The notes: generated by a model not told the origin, from the sequence alone. DNA of 64,000 nt from Hymenobacter psoromatis (GCF_020012125.1 NZ_JAIFAG010000001.1:868001-932000); one strand, 5' to 3'; positions 8,212 through 17,013 are shown, numbered from the stretch's first letter. A program made the numbers and translations.

Positions 8212-9024
8212 ATGACTATTCCCATCTACCAGGTCGATGCCTTCGCACGTCGGCCCTTCACCGGCAACCCGGCCGCCGTATGCCCGCTTGCCGAATGGCT
8301 GCCCGCCGAAACCATGCAACTCATCGCGGCCGAAAATAACCTGGCCGAAACAGCCTTTTTTGTGCCCCTACCCGGCGAGGAGGCCGATTTTCATCTGCGC
8401 TGGTTCACGCCTACCTTCGAGATTGACCTCTGCGGCCACGCCACGCTGGCTTCGGCCCACGTGCTTTGGCAGGAGCGCGGCTACGCCAAGCCCGAAATCA
8501 CGTTTCAAAGCAAAAGCGGCCTGCTGAAAGTGCGCCGCGAGGCCGATGGCCGCCTGGTGCTCGACTTCCCTAGCCGCCCGCCCCGCGCCCTACCCCCCCC
8601 CGAACACCCCGACGTGCTGATGCACGCGCTGGGGCCCGGCGCGGCCACGCCGCTGGCCGTGCTGGCCTCGCGCGATTTGGTGGTCGAGTTTGCCCACGCC
8701 GACGAAGTATTGGCCCTGCGCCCCGACTTCGCGGCGCTCGAAGGCCTGGGCTACATCGGCCTCATTGCCACCGCGCCGGGTAGCGGCGCGGTCGATTTCG
8801 TGTCGCGCTTTTTCGCGCCCGAGGTGGGCGTGCCCGAAGACCCGGTTACCGGCTCGGCGCACAGTACGCTCATCCCCTTCTGGGCCGAAAAGCTGGGTAA
8901 AACCGAGCTGTTTGCCCGCCAGGAATCGGCGCGGGGCGGCGAGCTGTGGTGCCGCCTGCGCGGCGACCGGGTGGACATCGGCGGCTACGCGGTCACATTT
9001 TTGCGCGGCGACGTGCAGCTGTGA
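8212..9024 (+). CDS. PhzF-family isomerase/epimerase-like protein
   Basis: 270 aa from the ATG at 8212 (the upstream in-frame ATG adds 22 residues with no family match). It shows the PhzF/DAP-epimerase fold marks: IYQVDAFARRPFTGNPAAVC at the start, Glu47 in AENNLAETAFF as the likely catalytic acid, RWFTPTFEIDLCGHATLA, and the second-half motif EDPVTGSAHSTLIPFWAEKLG. PhzF acts in phenazine synthesis in pseudomonads, but no other phenazine gene is present, so this is a general family member of unknown substrate. It converges on the GH5 gene with a strong hairpin between them. Confidence 0.88.
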   Translation: MTIPIYQVDAFARRPFTGNPAAVCPLAEWLPAETMQLIAAENNLAETAFFVPLPGEEADFHLRWFTPTFEIDLCGHATLASAHVLWQERGYAKPEITFQSKSGLLKVRREADGRLVLDFPSRPPRALPPPEHPDVLMHALGPGAATPLAVLASRDLVVEFAHADEVLALRPDFAALEGLGYIGLIATAPGSGAVDFVSRFFAPEVGVPEDPVTGSAHSTLIPFWAEKLGKTELFARQESARGGELWCRLRGDRVDIGGYAVTFLRGDVQL

Positions 9025-9026
9025 AA

Positions 9027-9092
9027 AGTCCTTCGCGGGTAGCGAATAGCTCTTCGGTGATTGAAAGAGCTACCCGCTACCCGCGAAGGACT
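9027..9092. terminator. Long hairpin between convergent genes
   Basis: Inverted repeat with arms of about 28 nt (AGTCCTTCGCGGGTAGCG at one end, its complement at the other), broken only by a 3-nt mismatch near the loop. It sits exactly between the PhzF stop and the GH5 stop, so it can terminate both. The T-run is poor. Confidence 0.6.
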
Positions 9093-9110
9093 GTCTACTA
9101 AACTTCTGCT

Positions 9111-10082
9111 TTACAGTAGGTTATACACCGTGTTGAAGTACGAGCTGAGCGAGAACGAGGTAGCAGTGGCGTTGGACGACCACGAGGGGGTTACCATGTT
9201 CATGCTGCCACCGTCGCCGTTCCAGCACCAGCCCAGCACGGTCCAGCCCTTCGATTTAGCGTAGCTTACGATGCCCGACCAGTTCGCGGCGCCAGAGGGC
9301 GAATTGCCGAACTCACCGATAATGCAGGGCCGCCCGGCCGACCCCAGGTCGTCGAGGTCGGCGTTTTGCAGCGTGTGCCCTTTGCCCTGGTTGTAGCCGT
9401 TGGGGTACACGTGCGCCGACAGGATGATGTTGGTGTCGTTGATTTTAGTGCCGCCCGTGCCTTTCACGGCCGCCGCGGCCGTGGCCGTTTCCTGGCCATA
9501 ACCAGGAATGTCGATGATAATCGGGCCGCTATACACGCTGCGCACGCTGCTGATGGCGCTGTTGTAGGCCGCCGCGTAGGTGTTGGACGAGATGTTGTGG
9601 CTGCCCCACTCGTTCATCAGGTTAATCGTGAAGTTGCCGCCCAGCGTCTTATAATTGGCTTTCCACCAGTTGCCGGCCGTCGCCAGCTCGCCCGTGTTAT
9701 CCGAGCCCAGCACCGACGACTTATGGTAAGTAGCGATGACGGCGAACCCGTTGCTTTTGGCCTGGGAAATCCAGCCTTTGGCCTGAGTCTCGTAGCCCGG
9801 CTCAATCTCGATGCGCACGGTCTTGATTTTGGATTGCTGCTTCATCAGCGAGAAGCCAAAATTGGGGTTGCCGCCGTTATAGTACGAGGGCTGTAGGTTG
9901 ACCCCGTTGCCGAGGCCAGCGGTGAGGTCGGCCGTGCCAGTGGCGGCGGCCAGGGGGGTAGGGGCCGCATCGTGGGCTGCGCAGCCACTGAGCAGGGTGC
10001 CGGCCCCGGCCAGCAGCAAGCCGGCCAGGCGCGAGAGGGAAGAATGGCTTACCGGTGGGGTAAGCCCAAGGATGGTACGCAT
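9111..10082 (-). CDS. Glycoside hydrolase family 5-like lipoprotein (cellulase/mannanase type)
   Basis: 323 aa from the ATG at 10082. The N-terminus is hydrophobic and ends in a lipobox with Cys34 (LLSGC), so it is probably an outer-envelope lipoprotein. The catalytic barrel shows the GH5 pattern: conserved Arg90, acid/base Glu158 in NLMNEWG, His224-x-Tyr226 in AHVYPNG, and nucleophile Glu257 in IIGEFGN. The family cleaves beta-1,4-linked glucans or mannans; the exact substrate cannot be read from sequence. It is monocistronic, with a near-consensus TACCTTG box on the minus strand upstream. There is no carbohydrate-binding module. Confidence 0.8.
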   Translation of the reverse strand: MRTILGLTPPVSHSSLSRLAGLLLAGAGTLLSGCAAHDAAPTPLAAATGTADLTAGLGNGVNLQPSYYNGGNPNFGFSLMKQQSKIKTVRIEIEPGYETQAKGWISQAKSNGFAVIATYHKSSVLGSDNTGELATAGNWWKANYKTLGGNFTINLMNEWGSHNISSNTYAAAYNSAISSVRSVYSGPIIIDIPGYGQETATAAAAVKGTGGTKINDTNIILSAHVYPNGYNQGKGHTLQNADLDDLGSAGRPCIIGEFGNSPSGAANWSGIVSYAKSKGWTVLGWCWNGDGGSMNMVTPSWSSNATATSFSLSSYFNTVYNLL

Positions 10083-10261
10083 GGGTAGCGAAATGAAGGG
10101 TGGGAAATGAAACGAATACAGCCGCAAGGTAGAACCCAATAAAAAGCTCTGGTTAATAGGGATTTATCATTCTTTTGCCTTAATAACGCGGGTTTGGTAA
10201 GGGGTAGGGGCGGGTCCTGGCACGCGGCTGGCCGGGGCCACGCCGCCCGGCGGGTAGGCAA

Positions 10262-10269
10262 TATCTTTG
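10262..10269 (+). promoter_or_regulatory. -7 box upstream of the LytTR regulator
   Basis: TATCTTTG matches the Bacteroidota -7 consensus TAnnTTTG, 57 bases before the ATG at 10326. I see no clear -33 TTTG at the usual spacing. Confidence 0.4.
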
Positions 10270-10325
10270 CCTTAGCTTGAGCCGCGTTGAGAGCTGCCGA
10301 CGGCCTTCACTAGCCTTATTTACTG

Positions 10326-11057
10326 ATGCAATCCGCGCCCCTGACCTGCATTATTGTTGATGACAACGAAATCAACCGCCTCACCCTGGAGCACCTGGTA
10401 GACCTGACGCCCGAGCTAGTGCTGGTGGCCTCACTGCCCGGCGGCCTCGAAACCCTGACGTACTTCCGCCAGGGAGGGCGCTGCGACCTGCTGCTGCTCG
10501 ACGTGGAGATGCCCACCCTCAACGGGCTGGAACTGGCGCGCCTGCTGCCCCGCCCTGCCCCGGCCATCATTCTGGTAACTACCTACCACGACTTCGCGGT
10601 GGCCGCCTTCGAGCTGCAAGTGGTTGACTACCTGGTGAAGCCCGTCGAGCTGGTGCGCTTCAACCAGGCCATTGCCAAGGTGCTGGCGGCGCGGGCCGCG
10701 GTGCCTGCCCTACCCCCCGCCACGGCCCCCGCGCCCCCCGAGCCTGCGCCCGAGCTGTTCGTGAAGGTGGGCACCCGCTCCATCAAAATTAACTTCGATG
10801 ACGTACTCTACATCGAGGCGCTCTCAACCTATTCGGTACTGGTCACGACCACCCAGAAACATATTGTCTACCTCACCCTCAAGGCCTTAGGCGAGCGCCT
10901 GCCCTTCGCCCACTTCGTGCGGGTGCACCGCTCCTACATCGTCAACCTGCGCCGTATTGAGGCCGTCGAAGACCACATGCTGAAGCTCGGCAGCCACCTC
11001 ATTCCCGTCGGTAAGTCCTACCAGGAGGAGTTTTCCCGTCACTTAAAAAGCTTGTAA
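10326..11057 (+). CDS. LytTR-family response regulator
   Basis: 243 aa. Receiver domain (about 1-125) with the acidic pair in VDDNE, phospho-acceptor Asp59 in LLLLDVEMP and the conserved Lys in YLVKPVE. A Pro/Ala linker follows, then a LytTR DNA-binding domain (about 145-243) with the typical DVLYIEALSTYSVL and FVRVHRSYIVNL segments. It binds DNA as the output of a two-component system. The hybrid kinase gene on the opposite strand ends 21 bases away; convergent orientation means they are not co-transcribed, though they could be partners. Confidence 0.92.
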   Translation: MQSAPLTCIIVDDNEINRLTLEHLVDLTPELVLVASLPGGLETLTYFRQGGRCDLLLLDVEMPTLNGLELARLLPRPAPAIILVTTYHDFAVAAFELQVVDYLVKPVELVRFNQAIAKVLAARAAVPALPPATAPAPPEPAPELFVKVGTRSIKINFDDVLYIEALSTYSVLVTTTQKHIVYLTLKALGERLPFAHFVRVHRSYIVNLRRIEAVEDHMLKLGSHLIPVGKSYQEEFSRHLKSL

Positions 11058-11078
11058 AACGGTCAGCATTATGTTCTT

Positions 11079-13694
11079 TCACTCATTCACCAGCTCACGC
11101 AATGCTAGCTGCACCTGGGCCACGAGCTGGGTGGCGGCGGCGGGTAGGCGCGGGTAGCTGGCCGGGGCGGCGGCTTCGAGCTGCTGCACGGCCACAGCTA
11201 CCTGGCTGATACCCAACGACTCGAGGCCGGGCTTGATGTGGTGCACGATGCGGGCTGCCTCGTCCCAGTGGCCCACAGCTGCTGCTTCTTGCAGCCGGGC
11301 CACGCTACCGGGCATATTGCGCAAAAACGATTGGATGATTTTAACCACGAACTCCTCGCGGCCCCGCGCCAGGGCGCGCAGCTTGGTGAGGTCGTAGCTG
11401 GCCGGGGCGGCCACGGGCGGCAGCAGCCGCACCAGGGTACGGTACACTTCCTCTTCCTCGAAGGGCTTGGCCAGGCAGGCGTTCATGCCCGCCGCCAGGT
11501 ACTGGTCGCGGTTGGCCCGAAAGGCATTGGCGGTCAGGGCCACAATGGGCAGCCCGGCCCGCGCCGGGTCGGGCAGGGCCCGGATGGCGGCCGTGGCATC
11601 GAGCCCGTTCAGGCCCGGCAGCTGAATGTCCATCAGCACCAGGTCGTAGGGTAGGGCCGCGTCGCGCACCTGGTGCACGCCGGCCAGGCCATCCTCCGCC
11701 TCGTCTACCGCCGCGCCCCAGCCCTCAAAAAGTAGGCGGGCTACGGTGCGGTTTATCTCATTGTCTTCGACCACCAGCAGGCGGCGGCCGCGCAGCGCGC
11801 CGGTGTCATAGGCATCGGGCAGTTGGGCCGGGGCGGGGCCGTCGGCCTTGGGTAGCGTGAGCACGAAGGCGAAGGTGCTGCCCTGGCCCGGCGCGCTGCA
11901 CAGCGTGAGCTGCCCGCCCAGCTGCTCGACCAGCGCCCGCGAAATGCTCAGGCCCAGGCCCGTGCCGCCAAAGCGCCGGGTGGTGTCGGAATATGCCTGG
12001 GTAAAGCCCTCAAAAATCACTTCCTGCTTGTCGGGCGCGATGCCAATGCCGGTGTCCTCCACCGTAAAGCGCACGGTGAGCGTGGTGGTGGTTTCGGCTA
12101 GCTGCTCGCCAATAACGACGATGCGCCCGCCGGGCTCCGTAAACTTGATGGCGTTGGCGACCAGGTTAATCAGAATCTGGTTGAGGCGGTGCGGGTCGCC
12201 GAGTACCCAGGGGTAGGCGCAGGTGGTGCGCAGCGGCGTGCCAGCCACGTGCAGGCCCTTTTCCTGGGCCTGCACCAGTAGCGGCCGAATGGCTTCGCCC
12301 ATTGAGTCGCAGAGGTTAAAAGCCACGGCTTCCAGCTCCAGCTTGCCCGAGCTGATTTTGGCCATGTCGAGCACATCATTAATCACGTGCAGCAAGTGCT
12401 GCCCCGCGTGCCGAATGGTGCGTACAAACTCCTGCTGCCGCGAGTCGAGCGTGGTTTTGGCCAGTTGGCTGGCCATGCCCAGCACCCCGTTGAGCGGCGT
12501 GCGAATCTCGTGGCTGATATTGGCCAGGAAGTTTTCGCGGGCCCGCACCGCGACTTCGGCGGCAGCCTTGGCGCGCCGCAGCTCGCGCTCGGCCAGCACC
12601 CGCTCCGTAATGTCCTGCCCGTAGCCAATAACGTAGGGCGGCTGGCCGGGCTCGCGCACCACGTGGTTGTCGTAGAGCAGGTAGCGCTTGGCCCTGCCTT
12701 CGCAGGTGAGGGCCATCATGCCGCGCTGGCTATCGGTGGTAGCGAAATGCGCCAGGTACTGGCCTACCCCCGGCTCGTGCTCTAGGGCGCACAGCGAGCG
12801 CAGGTACCGGCCGGGCAGCGTGGCCAGCGGCAGGTGCAGCAGCTCAGCCACGGCGGGGTTGGCCGAGAGCAGGCGGCCGTCCAGGTCGTGGGTGCAGATG
12901 AGGGCCTGCGAGTGCATCATCAGGTCGCGGTACTGCTTTTCGCGCCGGGCCAGGGCCAGGGCCGCCTCCCGCTGCGGCGTAATGTCGGTGCTCACCACCA
13001 GCACCTGCCGCGAGCCATTAGGGCGGGCCAGCAGGCGCTTCACTACGTGAAAGTGACGCACCTCGCCCGAGGCCAGCGTCACGGCGGCCTCGGTCGTCAG
13101 CTGCTCGCCGCTGGCCAGCACGCGCGCGTCGGTGGCCAGGTACTGGGCCTGCTCAGCGGCCTGGCGGGGGGTAGGGGCCTGGGCGTGGGTGTGGTGCAGG
13201 TAGCCCGTGAGCTGGCGCAGGGTAGAAGCCGCCTGGTTCTCAAACGCGAAATTGCCCGCCTCATCACGCACGAAGATATTGCTGGGGGTAGCATCCAGAA
13301 TGGCACTGATAAACGCCTGCTGCTCGGCCAGCTGCTGCTCGGCCCGCACGCGGGCCGTGGTTTCGGCCAGGTACAGCATCACGCCGTCTTCGGTGGGGGC
13401 GGCCACCACGTGCAGGTGAAAGTACCGCTCGCCCAGCTGCACATCCTGCTCGCCGCCGGGGGGAGGAGCCGCGGCCAGGGCGCGCAACTGCTGGCGCAGC
13501 CGCACTTGCTCGGCGCGGGGCAGGCTGTGCGTGAAGGCCATAGCGGCGGGATTAGCATATAATTGCCGGCCCCCGGTTGTGAGGCACACCACGGGGTTGG
13601 GATTGTGCTCGGGCATACTGGCCAGCAAGCGCGGCGAAGGGGTAGCGCAGGTGTTAGTCGGGGCAGCAGGGGTAGGCAGGGGTAGAACGGCCAT
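11079..13694 (-). CDS. Hybrid sensor histidine kinase with PAS, receiver and HPt domains
   Basis: 871 aa, no membrane segment, so cytoplasmic. In order: three PAS-like segments (about 30-370, with a PAC-like GYGQDITERVLAERELR), HisKA with the phospho-accepting His in ANISHEIRTPLNG, HATPase with NLVANAIKF, DTGIGIAP and GGTGLGLSIS, a receiver with VVEDNEINR, MDIQLPG and LAKPF, and a C-terminal HPt with the His in IVHHIKPGLESLG. The Gly usual after His-x-x-Lys in HPt is Pro here. This is a complete phosphorelay in one chain whose final output is probably a separate regulator; the convergent LytTR gene is a candidate. The signal is not evident. Confidence 0.92.
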   Translation of the reverse strand: MAVLPLPTPAAPTNTCATPSPRLLASMPEHNPNPVVCLTTGGRQLYANPAAMAFTHSLPRAEQVRLRQQLRALAAAPPPGGEQDVQLGERYFHLHVVAAPTEDGVMLYLAETTARVRAEQQLAEQQAFISAILDATPSNIFVRDEAGNFAFENQAASTLRQLTGYLHHTHAQAPTPRQAAEQAQYLATDARVLASGEQLTTEAAVTLASGEVRHFHVVKRLLARPNGSRQVLVVSTDITPQREAALALARREKQYRDLMMHSQALICTHDLDGRLLSANPAVAELLHLPLATLPGRYLRSLCALEHEPGVGQYLAHFATTDSQRGMMALTCEGRAKRYLLYDNHVVREPGQPPYVIGYGQDITERVLAERELRRAKAAAEVAVRARENFLANISHEIRTPLNGVLGMASQLAKTTLDSRQQEFVRTIRHAGQHLLHVINDVLDMAKISSGKLELEAVAFNLCDSMGEAIRPLLVQAQEKGLHVAGTPLRTTCAYPWVLGDPHRLNQILINLVANAIKFTEPGGRIVVIGEQLAETTTTLTVRFTVEDTGIGIAPDKQEVIFEGFTQAYSDTTRRFGGTGLGLSISRALVEQLGGQLTLCSAPGQGSTFAFVLTLPKADGPAPAQLPDAYDTGALRGRRLLVVEDNEINRTVARLLFEGWGAAVDEAEDGLAGVHQVRDAALPYDLVLMDIQLPGLNGLDATAAIRALPDPARAGLPIVALTANAFRANRDQYLAAGMNACLAKPFEEEEVYRTLVRLLPPVAAPASYDLTKLRALARGREEFVVKIIQSFLRNMPGSVARLQEAAAVGHWDEAARIVHHIKPGLESLGISQVAVAVQQLEAAAPASYPRLPAAATQLVAQVQLALRELVNE

Positions 13695-13811
13695 AGTGGG
13701 ATAAGGATAAGATAAGAACCAGTAAGTACGTTAAAATAGCTGCGCCCCGTGCGACTGGCTGGCTGCTAATTCAGCCCATCCAAAAATCGCGCTAGCCTCC
13801 AGTGTTGGCAC

Positions 13812-13844
13812 AAAAAAAAGCTCCTTTCCGAGAGGAAAGGAGCT
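13812..13844 (-). terminator. Intrinsic terminator of the 13.9 kb secreted protein
   Basis: On the minus strand an 11-nt stem (AGCTCCTTTCC with a 4-nt loop) is followed by eight T. It lies 40 bases past the stop of the upstream minus-strand gene. Confidence 0.85.
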
Positions 13845-13883
13845 GAAGGCACAGAAAATAAACGCTTTGGCCAGCCGGGCGGC

Positions 13884-14408
13884 TCAGCGGCCCACCACGA
13901 TGCGCAGGGGCTGGGTCGTGTTGCCATCAATGGCAACCCGGCTGCTGCCCACGCCAAAATAGTCGGCTTGCAGGCTCATGGCCGTTTGGGCCGGCACTTG
14001 CAGCTGGAAATTTCCCTGCGCATCGGTCACAGTAACCTGGTGCGTATTGGTGGTCGGAAAAACGCTCACGCCGGGGTAGGGCCGCCCCTTGGTATCGAGC
14101 ACCCGGCCGGTCAGGTTAACCAGCTTGGGGGCCTCGGCCAAGACGGCGGGCGCGGCGGCCGGGGGCACGGTGGCAACGGCGGGGGTAGCGTGCTTGGCGG
14201 CGTGGCCGGCCGAATGCCGGGCTACCCTGCTACCAGCCGGGGCAGCCGCTTTGGCTGCTCCCGGCCGGGCCGTCGCACCTCGGCGGGCAATGGTAGCTGG
14301 CCGGTCAGTTTTCTGGCCGGCTGGCTGCGTGCGAACCGCCTGTGCAGGTCCGGCCAGAAGCAGGGAACCAGCAACGAAAGCGGCAAAAGAAGAGCGAAGG
14401 CTTAGCAT
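13884..14408 (-). CDS. Secreted carboxypeptidase-regulatory-like protein, copy 1
   Basis: 174 aa. Signal peptide over about residues 1-24 (LLLAGPAQA), then an Ala/Pro/Thr-rich low-complexity stretch to about 90, then one beta-sandwich domain of the carboxypeptidase D regulatory-like type: LTGRVLDTKGRPYPGVSVF, VTDAQGNFQLQVP, and the terminal PLRIVVGR. Such domains usually sit at the front of TonB-dependent receptors; here it is the whole mature protein. A paralogue lies just upstream on the same strand, and each copy has its own terminator, so they look like separate units. No function is known to me. Confidence 0.75.
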   Translation of the reverse strand: MLSLRSSFAAFVAGSLLLAGPAQAVRTQPAGQKTDRPATIARRGATARPGAAKAAAPAGSRVARHSAGHAAKHATPAVATVPPAAAPAVLAEAPKLVNLTGRVLDTKGRPYPGVSVFPTTNTHQVTVTDAQGNFQLQVPAQTAMSLQADYFGVGSSRVAIDGNTTQPLRIVVGR

Positions 14409-14623
14409 AGCAGAGTGAGGTAGTAAGCGTAAATAGTATTCCCGGTAGGAATTACTGTACTAAAAGTAGTTGATGACAAGTAGCAGTTTGTCAGTCGCTA
14501 GCTGAATGGTACCATTTACTAGCCCAGTAGCTGGTAAATGCGGGTCAATAAAAACTAACAATTCCTACGCTTAATCCAATTTACTGGATAGTCATGCTGG
14601 GCAGTCAAAAGTATAAAAACAGT

Positions 14624-14657
14624 AAAAAAGCCTTCCGCCCACAAGGGGCAGAAGGCT
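14624..14657 (-). terminator. Intrinsic terminator of the 14.7 kb secreted protein
   Basis: On the minus strand a stem built on AGCCTTCTGCC and GGCGGAAGGCT is followed by T-rich sequence. It is 31 bases after the stop codon. Confidence 0.8.
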
Positions 14658-14688
14658 TCGACGGGCCTAACGAAAAATTGACTTATGG

Positions 14689-15174
14689 CTAGTTGCCGAG
14701 CGTAATGCGCAGGGGCTCAGCCGAAGGGGTGCTGACGGCCACGCGGCTGCTACCTACGCCAAAATACTCCACTTGTAGTGCCAGGGCGGTGCCAGCCGGC
14801 ACCGGCAGCACAAAGCTGCCCTGCGCATCGGTTACAACCAGCTGCCGGGGGGCTCCCGCCGGAAATACGCTGGCCCCGGCGCAGGGCCGGCCGTCGGGGT
14901 TCAGCACCACTCCGCGCAGCTGTATCAGCTGCGGGGCGGCGGCACTCGTGTCCGGCGTAGCCAGCGTCCTGACGATGGCCGCAGTAGGCACAGTAGCTAC
15001 GGCGGCCGTGCCTACCGGCGTCTGGGGCACCGCCTCGCGGCTGGCAACGGAAGTTGCTTTCTTAATGGGCGGGTAGGTGGTTGTGGGGTCCGAAAACGCG
15101 AACACTCGGCCTGGCCCGGCCACGGCCAGTAGCAAGGCTACCACTACCGCACGGAAAAAATAGGAAGGAAACAT
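14689..15174 (-). CDS. Secreted carboxypeptidase-regulatory-like protein, copy 2
   Basis: 161 aa, clear paralogue of the 13.9 kb gene: signal peptide to about residue 26 (VAGPGRVFA), Ala/Thr/Pro-rich linker, then the same domain with LRGVVLNPDGRPCAGASVF, VVTDAQGSFVLPVP, the shared EYFGVGSSRVAV core and the terminal PLRITLGN. The near-identical spacing of these blocks in the two copies points to tandem duplication. A Cys in the first loop (RPCAG) is unique to this copy. Expected in the periplasm or outside the cell; role unknown. Confidence 0.75.
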   Translation of the reverse strand: MFPSYFFRAVVVALLLAVAGPGRVFAFSDPTTTYPPIKKATSVASREAVPQTPVGTAAVATVPTAAIVRTLATPDTSAAAPQLIQLRGVVLNPDGRPCAGASVFPAGAPRQLVVTDAQGSFVLPVPAGTALALQVEYFGVGSSRVAVSTPSAEPLRITLGN

Positions 15175-15342
15175 AAAAATAAGAAGAAGAAGCGGAGGGC
15201 GCTGCTGGTAAGCCAGCTGGCGCGAAAGGCTGATTAATGTATCTACAACAAAAGTAAAGCGGCCTGGTACGCTCCGCTAATTTATTGTGTGAATACAAGA
15301 ATTTCCTGTCCCAATTGATGGGCTTGCTCGACTAATATTCTG

Positions 15343-15993
15343 CTAGCTGGCCCGGCGAGGAGTGGGCTTGCGCGGGGCGCCGGTGGTGGCCAGGGCCCTG
15401 GCGGGGTTATCCTCCAAGAACTTGCCCCAGCTTTTGGCACCGGCCTTCACGTTGTTGCCCTGCTGGTAGTGGTGGCACAGGGCCACGGCCAGCGCATCGG
15501 TAGCGTCCAAAAACTTGGGGGCTTCTTCAATGGGCGGCAGCTCCAGGGTTTGGCGCAGCATGCGGGCCACCTGCTCCTTATCGGCCGCGCCCGAGCCCGT
15601 GACGGCCTGCTTGACCTTAGTGGGCGCGTACTCCACAAACGGAATATCGCGCGATAACGCGGCGGCAATCGCTACCCCCTGCGCCCGGCCCAGCTTGAGC
15701 ATACTCTGCACATTGACGCCGTAGAACGGCGCTTCGATGGCCAGCTCATCGGGCAGAAACTCGTCAATCAGCTCCAGCATGCGGGTGAAAATCCGCTTTA
15801 GCTTTACGGCGTGATTCGTACCCAGAGCCTTCATATTAATGACGTCGTATTGCAGCACCTTCACGTGCTGCCCGCGCACCTCAATGACGGCGTAGCCCAT
15901 AATCTGGGTGCCGGGGTCGATGCCCATGATGACCTTCTCGGCCGGGGGCAGCCGTTGGAGGGGGGTAGGGGGCAAAGTGCGGGAAACGGCCAT
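15343..15993 (-). CDS. ruvC: Crossover junction endodeoxyribonuclease RuvC
   Basis: 216 aa from the ATG at 15993. RuvC resolves Holliday junctions together with RuvAB. All four acidic catalytic positions are seen: Asp26 (MGIDPGTQ), Glu87 (LAIEAPFYG), Asp163 and Asp166 (FLDATDALAVALCHH). There is a 20-residue N-terminal extension relative to E. coli, and a basic tail after the catalytic core (RKPTPRRAS). The long open frame upstream of 15993 belongs to the antisense of the flippase gene and is not used. A TAnnTTTG box begins 7 bases before the ATG, so the mRNA may be leaderless. Confidence 0.95.
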   Translation of the reverse strand: MAVSRTLPPTPLQRLPPAEKVIMGIDPGTQIMGYAVIEVRGQHVKVLQYDVINMKALGTNHAVKLKRIFTRMLELIDEFLPDELAIEAPFYGVNVQSMLKLGRAQGVAIAAALSRDIPFVEYAPTKVKQAVTGSGAADKEQVARMLRQTLELPPIEEAPKFLDATDALAVALCHHYQQGNNVKAGAKSWGKFLEDNPARALATTGAPRKPTPRRAS

Positions 15994-17013
15994 GTTCTCC
16001 AAAGTTACGCCCCCGCGCCCTCCGGCCGGCCCCGCCGGGGCCCGCGCTGGGTCACGCTGGCCAAAATCGGCGTCACGCTGCTCACGCTGGGCCTGCTCTA
16101 CCACTCGGTATTTGCCGCGCCCGACACGGCCGCCGCCTGGCGGCACCTGCTGGCCACCACGCTCGGCGGCGCGGGCCGCGGGCCGGTGCTGCTGGCCCTG
16201 GCCCTGGTGCCCCTCAACTGGGGCCTGGAGGCCTGGAAATGGCAGCGCCTGGCGCAGCACCTGGAGCCCGGTCACTCCTTCGGGCGCAGCCTGCGGGCGG
16301 TGGTGCTGGGCCTCACGCTGGGCTTTGCCACCCCCAACCGCGTGGGCGACTACGCCGCCCGCATCCTGGAGCTGCACTCGCGCCAGCGCCTCGATGCCGT
16401 GGGTGCCGTATTTTTGGGCCGCTACGCGCAGCTGGTGGCCACGCTGCTGGCGGGCGGGGCGGGCCTGCTATACTTTTTGCTGAAATTTTACCTCGTGGGC
16501 TACCCGGCCGCGCAGGTGGGGGTAGGGCTGGCGGCCAGCCTGGGCGGGGCGCTTACCCTGCTGCCGCTCTACCGCTCGCGGCTGCTGCTGGCGGCGCTGG
16601 CGCTGGTGCGGCCGCTACGGCGCTTCCGGCGCTACCTGGCCGTGATGCCCACCTACTCAACTACTGAACTGCACGCGGTACTGGGCATTTCGGGGCTGCG
16701 CTACGCGGTGTTTTGCGGACAGTTTTTGCTGCTGCTGACTGCCTACGGGGTGCGCGGGCCGCTGGGACCAGCGGTGGCCGCCGTGGCCGGCACGTTCCTG
16801 TTCAAGTCGCTGGTGCCCTCGCTCAACGCCTTGGCCGATGTGGGCGTGCGCGAGCTGTCGGCCACGCACCTCTTCGGGCTGCTGGGCCAGCCGGCGCTGC
16901 CCGTGCTCAGTGCCAGCCTGAGTCTGTGGGTGATAAATATCGCGCTGCCCAGTGCGTTCGGGCTGCTGCTGCTGCCCGGCCTGCGGGTGCTGCGCGAGCG
17001 CCGCGCCCGGTGA
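15955..17013 (+). CDS. Flippase-like integral membrane protein (LPG synthase TM / UPF0104 type), start uncertain
   Basis: About 350 aa with some eight hydrophobic segments: GVTLLTLGLLYHSVF near the start, a paired-helix core, FGLLLLPGLRVL at the end. The conserved family segments are seen: LNWGLEAWKWQRL, LGFATPNRVGDYAARI and KSLVPSLNALADVGVRE. Relatives (UPF0104, AglD and MprF membrane parts) handle lipid-linked molecules. The start is a problem: there is no in-frame ATG near the N-terminus. The ATG at 15992 is in another frame, and the nearest in-frame initiator is TTG at 15955, overlapping ruvC. Either a rare start or a frameshift in the sequence is possible. It overlaps the next gene by one base (TGATG), so the two are an operon. 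Confidence 0.75.
   Translation: MEGGRGQSAGNGHVLQSYAPAPSGRPRRGPRWVTLAKIGVTLLTLGLLYHSVFAAPDTAAAWRHLLATTLGGAGRGPVLLALALVPLNWGLEAWKWQRLAQHLEPGHSFGRSLRAVVLGLTLGFATPNRVGDYAARILELHSRQRLDAVGAVFLGRYAQLVATLLAGGAGLLYFLLKFYLVGYPAAQVGVGLAASLGGALTLLPLYRSRLLLAALALVRPLRRFRRYLAVMPTYSTTELHAVLGISGLRYAVFCGQFLLLLTAYGVRGPLGPAVAAVAGTFLFKSLVPSLNALADVGVRELSATHLFGLLGQPALPVLSASLSLWVINIALPSAFGLLLLPGLRVLRERRAR
16000..16007 (-). promoter_or_regulatory. -7 box immediately upstream of ruvC
   Basis: The minus strand reads TAACTTTG, a full match to TAnnTTTG, ending 7 bases before the ruvC ATG. The transcription start would fall at or next to the start codon. Confidence 0.5.

Noticed and set aside
8146-9024. phzF as part of a phenazine operon
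   Set aside because: No other phz gene lies nearby; isolated PhzF-family genes are common and of unknown role.
15993-16377. N-terminal extension of ruvC by 128 codons
   Set aside because: It is antisense to the flippase gene, is Gln/Gly-rich without RuvC similarity, and a promoter box lies at 16000.
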